DNA from: an uncultured Prevotella sp.
GTDB lineage: Bacteria; Bacteroidota; Bacteroidia; Bacteroidales; Bacteroidaceae
Reading direction: 5' to 3'
NCBI GenBank assembly: GCA_900553465.1
Contig: USDT01000001.1
Location: forward strand, 79,437 to 143,436
Length of the DNA: 64,000 nt
The notes beneath the pieces are model-generated. The model searched no databases and was not told where the DNA came from. It saw only the letters and a list, made by a program, of their open reading frames with translations. Both the position numbers and the translations under genes were made by a program. This document shows positions 18,743 to 27,861 of the stretch, in pieces. Numbering within the stretch: position 1 is the stretch's first letter; each line of letters begins with the position of its first letter.

Positions 18743-20659
18743 ATGAGGAAAAGACTATTTGTAATAATTGCGGCCATAATCTCTCTGACAACGGCCACCA
18801 CACGCGCAGCAGCCGTTGAGGAGAAGGACATGGCCGGCTATCTTTTTGTTTATTTCACAGGCAACGACATAAGCCAGGAGGCCATCTGCTTCGCCCTTAG
18901 CAACGACGGACTGTCGTGGCACAAGCTCAACGGCGGCCGCCCGGTGATCGACTCGAAGGTCATCAGCTCCACAGGCGGAGTGCGCGACCCGCACATCCTG
19001 CGCGGCGAGGACGGCCATACGTTCTACATGGTGGCCACCGACATGGTGTCGGCCAACGGTTGGGACTCCAACCGCGCCATGGTTCTGCTCAAGTCGGAGG
19101 ACCTCATCAACTGGTCGCACTCCATTATCAACATACAGCAGACCTACGAAGGACAGGACGATCTGAAGCGTGTGTGGGCACCGCAGACCATCTATGATCA
19201 CAAGACTAACAAATACATGATATACTGGTCGATGAAACACGGCGACGGACCGGACATCATCTATTACGCATATGCCAACGACTCGTTCACCGGACTTACG
19301 GGCGAGCCGCGTCCGTTGTTCATCCCCGCCGACCGCAAGTCGTGCATCGACGGCGACATTGTGTATAAGGACGGGAAATATCATCTGTTCTACAAGACCG
19401 AAGGACACGGCAACGGAATAAAGGTTGCCGTCACCGACGAACTGACATCCGGCCGATGGACCGAAAGCCCCGACTACAAACAGCAGACCGATCAGGCCGT
19501 GGAGGGCGCGGGAACATTCAAGCTGTCGGGCAGCGACAAGTACATACTGATGTACGACATGTACATGAACGGCCGCTACCAGTTCACTGAAACCACCGAC
19601 CTGGAGCACTTCCGCGTGATAGACAGCGACGTAACGATGGACTTCCATCCGCGCCACGGCACGGTGATGGCCGTCACACGCGACGAGATGAAGCGCCTCA
19701 CCGACAAGTGGGGACTGCCCGAAGGTGTAACAATTCCGCGCAACCCGGTGCTCACCGGATTTCATGCCGACCCTGAGATTCTCTATTCCGAACAGACCGG
19801 CCGCTACTACATCTACTCCACTACCGACGGCGTGCCGGGCTGGGGCGGTGCTCATTTCACTGTGTTCGAGTCGTCCGACACCCGAAACTGGACCGAAGCT
19901 GGCACCGTACTCGACCTGAAGGCGGGCGACGCCGTATGGGCCGACGGCAACGCATGGGCACCGTGCATCATCGAGAAAAAGATAAAAGGCCGGTACAAAT
20001 ATTTCTTCTACTACAGCGGAAACTCCAAGGACGGCAAGGGCAAACAGATAGGCGTGGCAACCGGCGACACACCCACAGGACCGTTCAAGGACTCGGGCAA
20101 GCCGATGATAACCGATTCGCCGGTGGGCCACGGACAGCAGATAGACGTCGATGTTTTTACCGATCCGGTGTCTGGCAAATCGTATCTGTACTGGGGCAAC
20201 GGCTATATGGCAGGCGCGGAGCTCAACAAGGACATGATGTCGATAAAGAAAAAGACTCTCACGGTGATGACTCCGCAGGGCGGAACGCTTCAGGATTACG
20301 CCTACCGCGAGGCACCGTATGTGTTCTACCGCAACGGAATATATTACTTCATGTGGTCGGTCGATGACACCGGTTCGCCCAACTATCATGTGGCTTACGG
20401 CACATCGCGCTCGCCGCTCGGCCCGATAGAGGTGGCCGAACAGCCGGTGGTGCTCAGCCAGAAGCCTGAGCAGGGCATATACGGAACGGCACACAACTCG
20501 GTGATATGCCTGCCGGGGAGCGACGAATGGCTCATCGTCTATCACCGCATCAACCGCAACTATCTGAACGACTCGCCGGGAACGCACCGCGAAGTGTGCA
20601 TCGACCGTCTGGAATTCAACGCCGACGGCACCATACACCCGGTTGTTCCGACACCCTGA
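18743..20659 (+). CDS. Tandem GH43-type double beta-propeller glycosidase
   Basis: Probable arabinan or arabinogalactan-debranching enzyme (arabinofuranosidase or exo-galactanase are both possible). A signal peptide (to about residue 23) is followed by two five-bladed propellers. Domain 1 (about 30-325) has GVRDPHILRGEDG and RVWAPQTIYDHKTN. Domain 2 (about 330-638) has the full GH43 acidic set: the base in FHADPEIL (about 340), an Asp in QQIDVDVFTDP, and the acid Glu in YREAPYVFYRNG. Domain 1 keeps RDP, but its other catalytic positions are less clear. Cotranscribed with the GH35 gene. Usual GH43 enzymes are about half this length. Confidence 0.88.
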   Translation: MRKRLFVIIAAIISLTTATTRAAAVEEKDMAGYLFVYFTGNDISQEAICFALSNDGLSWHKLNGGRPVIDSKVISSTGGVRDPHILRGEDGHTFYMVATDMVSANGWDSNRAMVLLKSEDLINWSHSIINIQQTYEGQDDLKRVWAPQTIYDHKTNKYMIYWSMKHGDGPDIIYYAYANDSFTGLTGEPRPLFIPADRKSCIDGDIVYKDGKYHLFYKTEGHGNGIKVAVTDELTSGRWTESPDYKQQTDQAVEGAGTFKLSGSDKYILMYDMYMNGRYQFTETTDLEHFRVIDSDVTMDFHPRHGTVMAVTRDEMKRLTDKWGLPEGVTIPRNPVLTGFHADPEILYSEQTGRYYIYSTTDGVPGWGGAHFTVFESSDTRNWTEAGTVLDLKAGDAVWADGNAWAPCIIEKKIKGRYKYFFYYSGNSKDGKGKQIGVATGDTPTGPFKDSGKPMITDSPVGHGQQIDVDVFTDPVSGKSYLYWGNGYMAGAELNKDMMSIKKKTLTVMTPQGGTLQDYAYREAPYVFYRNGIYYFMWSVDDTGSPNYHVAYGTSRSPLGPIEVAEQPVVLSQKPEQGIYGTAHNSVICLPGSDEWLIVYHRINRNYLNDSPGTHREVCIDRLEFNADGTIHPVVPTP

Positions 20660-20972
20660 AACGCCTCCGCGTCAGCAGTACACGCACCCCGTCACTGCCA
20701 CGGAAGCCGCCGCACACCGCACCAAAATGCACAAAACGCCACAACTGCGCACTGCGGCGACAATAAAATAAGCGAAAAAGCATACGGTATTTGTTTTTTT
20801 CGTATATTTGCACCAAGAATTTTAAGCAAATCACAATAAGGATTATTCCGTTGTGAAAACATCAGGTATGCCCATCGACCTTAACGGTGGGCACTTTTCA
20901 TGAAATGCCGGCTGCGGCGCCGGTATGTCTTTATAAATCAGGCAATAACAATTCATTCTTCCCATAAACGCT
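20660..20972. other. Leader region of the U32 gene
   Basis: 313 bp. A plus-strand -7 box TATATTTG lies at 20803-20810 without a matching -33. Downstream, the leader carries two small hairpins: TGCCCA/TGGGCA at 20868-20892 and CCGGC/GCCGG around 20908-20923. No gene is seen. Confidence 0.5.
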
Positions 20973-22229
20973 ATGGAACATACAATCAACGACTTTGAAA
21001 TAATGGCTCCCGTGGGCTCACGCGAAAGTCTGGCGGCTGCCATACAGGCCGGAGCCGACTCTGTTTATTTCGGCGTGGAACAGCTCAACATGAGATCGCA
21101 CTCGGCAAACCACTTCACCATCGACGACCTGCACGAGATAGCTGCCACCTGCACCGAGCACGGCATAAAGAGTTATCTCACGGTGAACACGATAATCTAC
21201 GGCGAGGACATCGACACAATGCACCAAATAATCGACGCCGCACACGAGGCGAACATCACCGCAGTGATAGCCAGCGACGTGGCTGTGATGACCTACTGCA
21301 ACAAGAAAGGCGTGGAGGTGCACCTCTCCACACAGCTCAACATAAGCAATGTCGAGGCACTGAAGTTCTACGCCCAGTTTGCCGACGTGGTTGTTCTGGC
21401 GCGCGAACTCAACATGGACCAGGTGGCGGAGATATACCGTCAGATAGAGGAACAGGACATCCGTGGACCGAAAGGCGAGCAGGTGCGCATAGAGATGTTC
21501 TGCCACGGCGCGCTGTGCATGGCCGTTAGCGGCAAGTGCTACATGAGTCTCGACAACACGGGACGCTCCGCCAACCGCGGCGAATGTATGCAGATATGCC
21601 GCCGCTCGTACACCGTAACCGACAACGAGACGGGCTGTCAGCTCGAGATAGACAACAAGTACATCATGAGTCCGAAGGACCTGAAGACCATACGTTTCAT
21701 CGACCGCATGATGAAGTCGGGCGTAAGGGTGTTCAAGATTGAGGGACGCGCACGCGGACCGGAGTATGTATATAACGTGGTGAAGTGCTACAAGGAAGCC
21801 ATCGCCGCCGTCCTCGAAGGCACATTCACTGAAGAGAAGAAGGACGCATGGGACGAACGGCTCGCCACCGTGTTCAACCGCGGATTCTGGGACGGCTATT
21901 ATCAGGGCCAGCGCCTAGGCGAATGGAACAAGAACTACGGCTCGAATGCCACCGAACGCAAGGTTTACGTGGGCCGCGGAGTGAAATACTTCTCCAAACT
22001 CGGTGTGGCTGAGTTCTCATGCGAGGCCTGCGAGTTCTCCGTAGGCGACCAGATGCTCATAACAGGTCCTACGACAGGAGTGATGTATGTCACCGTTGAG
22101 GAGATTCACGACGACACTCACGCCGTGCAGACAGCGCAGAAAGGCACACGTGTGTCGTTCCGTGTGCCGGACAAGGTGCGTCCGAGCGACAAGCTGTTCA
22201 AGCTGGTAAAGGTGGAAGGAAAACAATAA
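20973..22229 (+). CDS. U32 family protein (TrhP/YegQ-like)
   Basis: U32 family member. In the best-studied relatives (TrhP) the role is prephenate-dependent hydroxylation of tRNA uridine 34, rather than the proteolysis the family name suggests. The 418 aa have no signal peptide. The N-terminal barrel begins IMAPVGSRESLAAAIQAGAD. The U32 signature EMFCHGALCMAVSGKCYMS is near residue 175, followed by further cysteines (RGECMQICRR) that suit an Fe-S or metal site, and by the conserved MSPKDLKTI and FKIEGRARGPEY. The C-terminal part (about 330-415) is a small beta domain. Single gene with its own leader. Confidence 0.9.
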   Translation: MEHTINDFEIMAPVGSRESLAAAIQAGADSVYFGVEQLNMRSHSANHFTIDDLHEIAATCTEHGIKSYLTVNTIIYGEDIDTMHQIIDAAHEANITAVIASDVAVMTYCNKKGVEVHLSTQLNISNVEALKFYAQFADVVVLARELNMDQVAEIYRQIEEQDIRGPKGEQVRIEMFCHGALCMAVSGKCYMSLDNTGRSANRGECMQICRRSYTVTDNETGCQLEIDNKYIMSPKDLKTIRFIDRMMKSGVRVFKIEGRARGPEYVYNVVKCYKEAIAAVLEGTFTEEKKDAWDERLATVFNRGFWDGYYQGQRLGEWNKNYGSNATERKVYVGRGVKYFSKLGVAEFSCEACEFSVGDQMLITGPTTGVMYVTVEEIHDDTHAVQTAQKGTRVSFRVPDKVRPSDKLFKLVKVEGKQ

Positions 22230-22299
22230 TCTGACAACCATTCAAACTCTACATATACAGTATAATATTCATAAATAAAAGAATATACAAACATACAAC

Positions 22300-23514
22300 A
22301 TGAGAAAACTGTTTATATTTCTTTTTCTGTCGGTATTTTGTATGGCCTACGCCCAGGAAGAACACATAGACGGAACATTTGTAGCCCACATGATGAATAC
22401 CGACGCCGAAGACCTGAAATGTGATATACGCCAGGGAAACATAACGGAGTCTGACATACAGGAGCTGATGGACAACGGACGATACGTACTATCCGTCACA
22501 CACACAAAGTTCGGAACAATCATCTTACATAAGAAGAACACTGACTCAGTAGAACAGTGTTTCGCAAAAATCCCTGCATGGAATCTGAAAAAAGAGAGCA
22601 AGAAGTGGCAGAAGAAAGGCTTCGTCTTGGATTACTATAATGACGAACAAGAATACGCTGTATTAAAGAAAGACCCGAAAATAACAGAGCAGAAGTTCTT
22701 CGGATCAATGAATAATAAGAAGCTGAAGAAGCTGAATAAGAAAGGTTTTTATGTATTCGCAGCTTCTTTTGCGACTTATTATGCCCAGAACGGACATGAC
22801 GATATTGTGGAACAGAACATGGTTTACTGCAGGGATAACAAGAAGATGTATGATGATTTCAAGAAAATGGCAGCGGATTCATGGGTTGTAGGAAGTGTCA
22901 GTAAATTCTATAACCGGTTCGGAAACTCGACAAGCTATCATGTAATATACAACAAAATGAGGAACGGATATGACGGAATGCAGGCCATTTCCTGCTCCGA
23001 CACACAGGAAGACCTTGCGGAGTTCCTCAAACCACGCGTAAAGGAAGGATACAATATAAGCCGTATATGGTGCGGATGGGAGAATCGTGACTACGCTGCA
23101 CTGGATGCGCGGGTAGCTGCTGCCTACGACGATGAGTACAATGTATTTGACATCCTCACCGGACTGACAACGTCCGTCGTCAACCTTGCTACGGGCAATG
23201 TCGGCACAACATCCGTGCCAAGCAGTGGAGGCGAAGCAACCACGAGCTCCGGCAGTACAGCCAACGGAAGTAGCGGAAAAACAACTGCCGGCAAGTGCAG
23301 ACGCTGCGGCGGATCAGGCAAATGTTCGCCGACAAGCGGAGGAGGAAGAAAGAATGCATGCCACGGAAGCGGATTGTGCGGATATTGCAACGGCACAGGA
23401 TGGATAAAAGCCGGAGCATCTGAAACAAAATGTAATGCATGCAACGGAAAAGGAAAATGCAAAACGTGTAACGGAACCGGAAAATGTCCGGTATGTCACG
23501 GAACCGGACACTGA
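22300..23514 (+). CDS. Secreted protein with DnaJ-like cysteine-rich tail
   Basis: Unknown function. The 404 aa start with a signal peptide (residues 1-19, cut after AYA). Residues 20-290 contain repeated short beta-rich segments with a recurring KKGFV/KKGFYV pattern. A Ser/Gly/Thr linker (about 300-330) leads to the tail at 331-404, with CRRCGGSGKC, CGYCNGTG, CNACNGKGKC and CKTCNGTGKCPVCHGTG. These are CxxCxGxG units like the zinc-binding centre of DnaJ, but here on an exported protein with no J domain. Zinc binding is likely; the partner is unknown. It is less GC-rich than its neighbours. It is followed by a terminator and starts 70 bp after the U32 gene. Confidence 0.8.
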   Translation: MRKLFIFLFLSVFCMAYAQEEHIDGTFVAHMMNTDAEDLKCDIRQGNITESDIQELMDNGRYVLSVTHTKFGTIILHKKNTDSVEQCFAKIPAWNLKKESKKWQKKGFVLDYYNDEQEYAVLKKDPKITEQKFFGSMNNKKLKKLNKKGFYVFAASFATYYAQNGHDDIVEQNMVYCRDNKKMYDDFKKMAADSWVVGSVSKFYNRFGNSTSYHVIYNKMRNGYDGMQAISCSDTQEDLAEFLKPRVKEGYNISRIWCGWENRDYAALDARVAAAYDDEYNVFDILTGLTTSVVNLATGNVGTTSVPSSGGEATTSSGSTANGSSGKTTAGKCRRCGGSGKCSPTSGGGRKNACHGSGLCGYCNGTGWIKAGASETKCNACNGKGKCKTCNGTGKCPVCHGTGH

Positions 23515-23537
23515 CAATAGAAACTGTTTTTCTTAAG

Positions 23538-23584
23538 AATGCATGCGCCGTTATGCTATCACAAGCAGCGGCGCATGCATTTTT
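23538..23584 (+). terminator. Terminator after the cysteine-rich protein
   Basis: A 13-bp perfect stem (AATGCATGCGCCG with CGGCGCATGCATT), an 18-nt loop and a T tail, 24 bp after the stop. Confidence 0.85.
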
Positions 23585-23789
23585 CATTTCCGGTTTTCAC
23601 ATCGCGTGAACGTATCTTTTTAATACCCCACAAACGGAAACCGCTATCTATTACTTTGATGTTCATTAATACATAAATCCCCGCGCACATTACGCCCGAT
23701 ACCATTATGCCATGAAAGATAACACATACGGCTGTTCATCATGGATATACCGAAAGCCGGAAACAGCCTTTCGCGCCATTCCCAACACC

Positions 23790-24255
23790 ACCCGCGCTGC
23801 GCAGATTTTTGCAAATTTATCTTAACATCTGTTCACATTCAGCAAGTTTCATTTAACGTTTCATTTTTCTCCTTACAGAAAATCGCGGACCGGCAAACAC
23901 GCCTCTAACAGCCCGTCCGAACCGAATGGCGAAGCGGTTGCGGGCAGACCGCTTTGCGAAAGAGACTGTTTCAGGGTGCGATAAAGACTGTTTCAGGGCA
24001 TGATATGGACTGTTTCAAGGTGTGATATAGACTTTATCAGCACACAAAATGGCCTGTTTCATGAGCTGAAACAGGCCATTTCGCAATATAGAAAAATATC
24101 AGTCAAAAAGCGTTATGGTATAAGCGGCTGAATGTCAGAGTATTACGCATAATCAGAAAATCCACGTTTTTTCGCGCCAAACGGCTCCCAGTACGCTCCG
24201 AAGCGATTTTTCCGCGATTTCCGCCGCGATTATTTAACATCTCCGACTCCGTTTT
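23790..24255 (+). repeat. Intergenic repeat element C
   Basis: Lies between convergent genes. The left flank (about 23806-23885: TTTTTGCAAATT then TTAACATC, GTTCACATTC) and right flank (TTTAAC near 24233, then TCTCCGAC) match element D at 41600-42040. The centre has five 22-bp units (23964-24073). Unit 5 lies inside a perfect 15-bp hairpin: arms 24047-24061 and 24067-24081 around the loop TGAGC. No coding capacity. The remaining intergenic sequence (23585-23790, 24256-24342) shows nothing recognisable. Confidence 0.85.
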
Positions 24256-24342
24256 TCGTTTTTTTATATTTCGGTACTTGATGTCTTCATCTTGTCGAAT
24301 TCATTCCGTAAGCATACACGCAGCGTGCTCCGCAAAAGACCG

Positions 24343-25494
24343 TCACTTACCCAGTTTTCCCGTGGTCCACAACAGATAGACCATGCAGACGAGCAGCGGA
24401 ATGAGGCCGGCCACCTGCCCGAACGCGTCGGACAGCACACCCATGAAGGGCATGACGACCGCTCCACCCGACACTCCCATTATCATAAGCGCCGATATCT
24501 CGTTGGCCTTGGCGGGCCTGTGCTGGAGCGCATAGGAGAATATGATGGAGAAAACGTTTGCACATGCGAAGCTCACAACGACTATGAGCACCGACAACAG
24601 CCACAGCTCGTGCACGAAAAGCATTGCCACAAACGCCACAATGGCCACCACCATGCTGACGCGCATGAAGCGTTTGCCGGCAATCCTGGCAAGTATGAAC
24701 GTGCCGGCGAAGGTGCCGACGGTCTTCGCTACGAAGTAAAGACTCGTGCCCAGTCCTGCCTCACTCAGAGGCAGACCGGCTTTCTCCATGAGCAGTTTGG
24801 GGATGCTCGTGTTCAAACCCACGTCGATGCCCACGATGGCGAGGATGCCGATGAAAAGCAGAAGTATGATTTTGTCGGTGAACAACGACACTGCTGAGCG
24901 GAAACTTGCGGTCTGTTCCTTCTCCGGAGTGTCGCGTTCGATGGACAACAGAAGCCACAGACCAGCCAGCACCGTGACAACAGCATAGGCCGCGAATATG
25001 AGTTTCCAGTTGCCGAAGAACGATGCCGCCACACCGGCTATCACCGGACCGAGGAACGAGGAGATGGCTTTAACGAACTGACCGAGCGTCAGTACGCTTG
25101 CCACTCTGTCGCCTGCGACCACCTGAGCCACCATAGGATTGAGCGACACTTGCAGTATCGTGTTGCCTATTCCCAGCAGAGCGAAGGCCATGAGCGCACA
25201 GGTGAAGCTGTAGGACAGCAGCGGCATTATCATAGCCACGGCCGTCATGGCCATCGACAGCAGCACTGTGTTGCGGCGGCCTATGCGGCTCATCATTATG
25301 CCGGTGGGAATGGAGCACACCGCAAACCACAGGAACACCATCATGGGAATGAGATTTGCGAGCGTGTCGGACAGCATGAAGTCCTTCTTCACATAGTTTG
25401 TGGCAATGCCGACCACATCGACAAAGCCCATGACAAAGAACCCGAAAAGAATCGGGAGAAGCCTCAGCCATGAATATTCACTGTTCTTTCCCAT
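24343..25494 (-). CDS. MFS sugar transporter, likely for mannose
   Basis: A 383-aa membrane protein with about twelve hydrophobic helices. It begins SWLRLLPILFGFFVMGFVD, typical of the FucP/GlcP-like sugar:H+ branch of the major facilitator family. MMSRIGRRN is the MFS loop 2-3 motif. It starts 6 bp after the GH92 stop and is the last gene of PMI-ROK-GH92-MFS, so the likely substrate is mannose released by GH92 (inference from context; the family also carries glucose, fucose and galactose). Confidence 0.88.
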   Translation of the reverse strand: MGKNSEYSWLRLLPILFGFFVMGFVDVVGIATNYVKKDFMLSDTLANLIPMMVFLWFAVCSIPTGIMMSRIGRRNTVLLSMAMTAVAMIMPLLSYSFTCALMAFALLGIGNTILQVSLNPMVAQVVAGDRVASVLTLGQFVKAISSFLGPVIAGVAASFFGNWKLIFAAYAVVTVLAGLWLLLSIERDTPEKEQTASFRSAVSLFTDKIILLLFIGILAIVGIDVGLNTSIPKLLMEKAGLPLSEAGLGTSLYFVAKTVGTFAGTFILARIAGKRFMRVSMVVAIVAFVAMLFVHELWLLSVLIVVVSFACANVFSIIFSYALQHRPAKANEISALMIMGVSGGAVVMPFMGVLSDAFGQVAGLIPLLVCMVYLLWTTGKLGK

Positions 25495-25500
25495 AGCGTC

Positions 25501-27861
25501 TTAGTTTTTAACAGTCTTGTCCATTATCACTTCCAGCTTGCCACCCTTCACCACATCGCTGAACGGCAGGTGCACTCCGTCCATACGTTTGCCGTTGAGC
25601 ACATAGCTGTTCACGTAGGCATCGCTGCCCGTGTTGCCTTGGGTGGTTATCGTGAATGTGCGGCCGGGATAATATTTTCTGTTGAGATGTATGGTTATCT
25701 TGTCAAACAGAGGTGCTCCCAGACTGAACGACGGGTTGGTGTCGGTGAGTCCCTTCACGTCGAACAGACCCATTGACGAGATGACATACCACGCTCCGAG
25801 CTGGCCCTGGTCTTCGTCCTGACCATAGCCATAGCCGTGAATGCCGTCTGTTCCGTAGAATTCGTTGAGTATGGCGCGCACCCATTTCTGTGTGAGTTCG
25901 GGGCGTCCGGCCTCGTTGAACAGCCACGATATGTGCAGACACGGCTGGTTGCCCTGGTTGTATAAGGTCTGAAGACCGGCAAACGCGCCCACTTCAGTTC
26001 CGCCGCTGAATATCTTTTTCTGTGAGAGAGTGAAGATGCTGTCGAGCCGCGCGTTGAATACGTCTGCGCCGACCTTTGCCACCAGACCTTTCACATCGTG
26101 GGGAACATAGAACGTGTATTGCCATGCGTTGCCCTCCTGGAAACCGCGCCACACCTCCATCGGGTTGAAGTTGTCGATGAATTTGCCGTCGGCCTTCTTC
26201 GGACGGATGAAGTCGCACGACGTGTCGTACAGTCTTTCCCATCCTTTGGAAAGATACATCAGCCGGTCATAATTCTTTTTGTCGCCGATGCTATTGGCCC
26301 ACTGTGCCATCACCCATGCGCTGTAAGAGGCCTCCAGTGTGTGCGATGCCGAGAACGAATAGGTATCGGCGTTCTCCTCTCCGCGGTCGCGGTGGGGCAC
26401 ATATCCGTATTTCAGGAAGTCGGCCGTGGTGGCCTTGCCTGCTCCCAACGGTCGGTTCTCGCCGTCAAGTTCGTTTTTCAGACACGCCTCATACGCCAGT
26501 TTGGTGTCAAAGTCGCGTATGCCGCACTGATAGGCTGCGGCTATTATGGTGCTCAGAAGGTTTGTACCCACACCCGAAACGTAGCGGTTGTTTGCCAGAC
26601 CGTCGGCCAGCCAGCCCGCGTCCTTATAGGCCTGGAGATGCGTGCTGACATATTGCGTCATGTATTCCGGATAAGCCAGGATCCACAACTGCGACAGATT
26701 CCACTGCGCTCCCCACGCCGCGTCGGTGTTATATACGTTATACAGCGGCTTGCCGTCCTTCATAGGGAGCTGCCCGACAGTGCCGTCGTTGCGCGGATAG
26801 GCACCGTTGGCGTCGCTCGCCAGTCCACGGCCGAGCAGCGCATGATACAGTCCGGTGTAGAATTTCACTTTGTCTTCCTTCTTCTGAGTCTCCACCTCGA
26901 TGCGTCCCAGATAGTCGTTCCATGCCTTGTGCGACTGTTCGCGCACCTTGTCGAACGTCATTTTCTCCGCCTCTGCCGTAAGATTGGCGCGGGCGTTCTC
27001 TACAGATGTGTAAGAAAGACCTATCTTCACCGTCACCGGTTCGGTCTTGTCCATGGCGAAGGTGAAATACATTCCTGCGCCTACACCCTTGCTTTCGCCT
27101 GCTCCCTGCTGTTGGTTCTCGCCGTTGTAGCTGCCGTATGCGGCCGGTTTACTGTCCATCACGGCCGAGAAATAGAGCGGGACGGTGGCTCCGGGCTGGT
27201 ATTTCTTCACATACTCAGGTTCTGTTATGACCCATCCTTCCACACGTCCGTCGGCAGTGTAGCGCACATAAGCATCCTTCACCGCGCCGCTTTCGCCCTG
27301 CCGGTTTCCGATGTTGAACAGTATGTGGTTGTCCTTTCCTGCCGGGAAAGTGAACCGCTGGAACGCCACGCGAGGCGTAGCCGTAACCTCAGCCTTTATA
27401 TCATAGTCGTCGAGCAGCACCGAGTAGTAGCCCGCCGTGGCCACTTCGTTCTTGCGGTCGAAGCGCGAGCGGTAGCCCTTCTTCTCCTTGTCGGTTGGCA
27501 GACCGGGCACAGTGACGAGTCTGCCTTTGGTAGGCATGAGCACAATTCCGCCCACCTGGAACTCGTGAAGACACGGAAATCCCTCTATCGTATTCTCACG
27601 ATAGTCATATCCTGTGGCCTCCCATCCCGACGGGTTGCCGAGACTTCCGTTGGTGGAAGGGCCCGGCTTGGCCAGTCCGAAAGGCATTGCACCGGGTGCG
27701 AAATGAAACCAACGGCAGTGCGCCGTTCCTATTCTCGGCTCCACATATCTGGTCCAGTCCTCATGAGAACGTGCGCCGGCGGTGGAGCAATTCATGAATA
27801 CGGCGCCAAGGAACAACAGTCCCGATAATATCTTTTTCATAGTCTTATCCTTCGTTTTCAT
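25501..27861 (-). CDS. GH92 alpha-mannosidase
   Basis: Exported calcium-dependent exo-alpha-mannosidase acting on mannans or N-glycan-type mannosides. The 786-aa length is normal for GH92. A signal peptide covers about residues 1-30. Family blocks: RWFHFAPGAMPFGLAKPGPS, HISWLFNEAGRPELTQKW and, around residue 680, the acidic GYGQDEDQGQLGAWYVISS, which carries catalytic acid/base residues. The ATG at 27861 overlaps the ROK stop as ATGA, which favours this start over the in-frame ATG at 27840. It is translationally coupled to the kinase gene. Confidence 0.95.
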   Translation of the reverse strand: MKTKDKTMKKILSGLLFLGAVFMNCSTAGARSHEDWTRYVEPRIGTAHCRWFHFAPGAMPFGLAKPGPSTNGSLGNPSGWEATGYDYRENTIEGFPCLHEFQVGGIVLMPTKGRLVTVPGLPTDKEKKGYRSRFDRKNEVATAGYYSVLLDDYDIKAEVTATPRVAFQRFTFPAGKDNHILFNIGNRQGESGAVKDAYVRYTADGRVEGWVITEPEYVKKYQPGATVPLYFSAVMDSKPAAYGSYNGENQQQGAGESKGVGAGMYFTFAMDKTEPVTVKIGLSYTSVENARANLTAEAEKMTFDKVREQSHKAWNDYLGRIEVETQKKEDKVKFYTGLYHALLGRGLASDANGAYPRNDGTVGQLPMKDGKPLYNVYNTDAAWGAQWNLSQLWILAYPEYMTQYVSTHLQAYKDAGWLADGLANNRYVSGVGTNLLSTIIAAAYQCGIRDFDTKLAYEACLKNELDGENRPLGAGKATTADFLKYGYVPHRDRGEENADTYSFSASHTLEASYSAWVMAQWANSIGDKKNYDRLMYLSKGWERLYDTSCDFIRPKKADGKFIDNFNPMEVWRGFQEGNAWQYTFYVPHDVKGLVAKVGADVFNARLDSIFTLSQKKIFSGGTEVGAFAGLQTLYNQGNQPCLHISWLFNEAGRPELTQKWVRAILNEFYGTDGIHGYGYGQDEDQGQLGAWYVISSMGLFDVKGLTDTNPSFSLGAPLFDKITIHLNRKYYPGRTFTITTQGNTGSDAYVNSYVLNGKRMDGVHLPFSDVVKGGKLEVIMDKTVKN

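Noticed and set aside
18755..20638. 627-codon minus-strand frame
   Set aside because: Exact antisense of the double GH43 gene; a long open shadow caused by codon bias.
26098..27828. 576-codon plus-strand frame
   Set aside because: Antisense to GH92, which has clear catalytic motifs.
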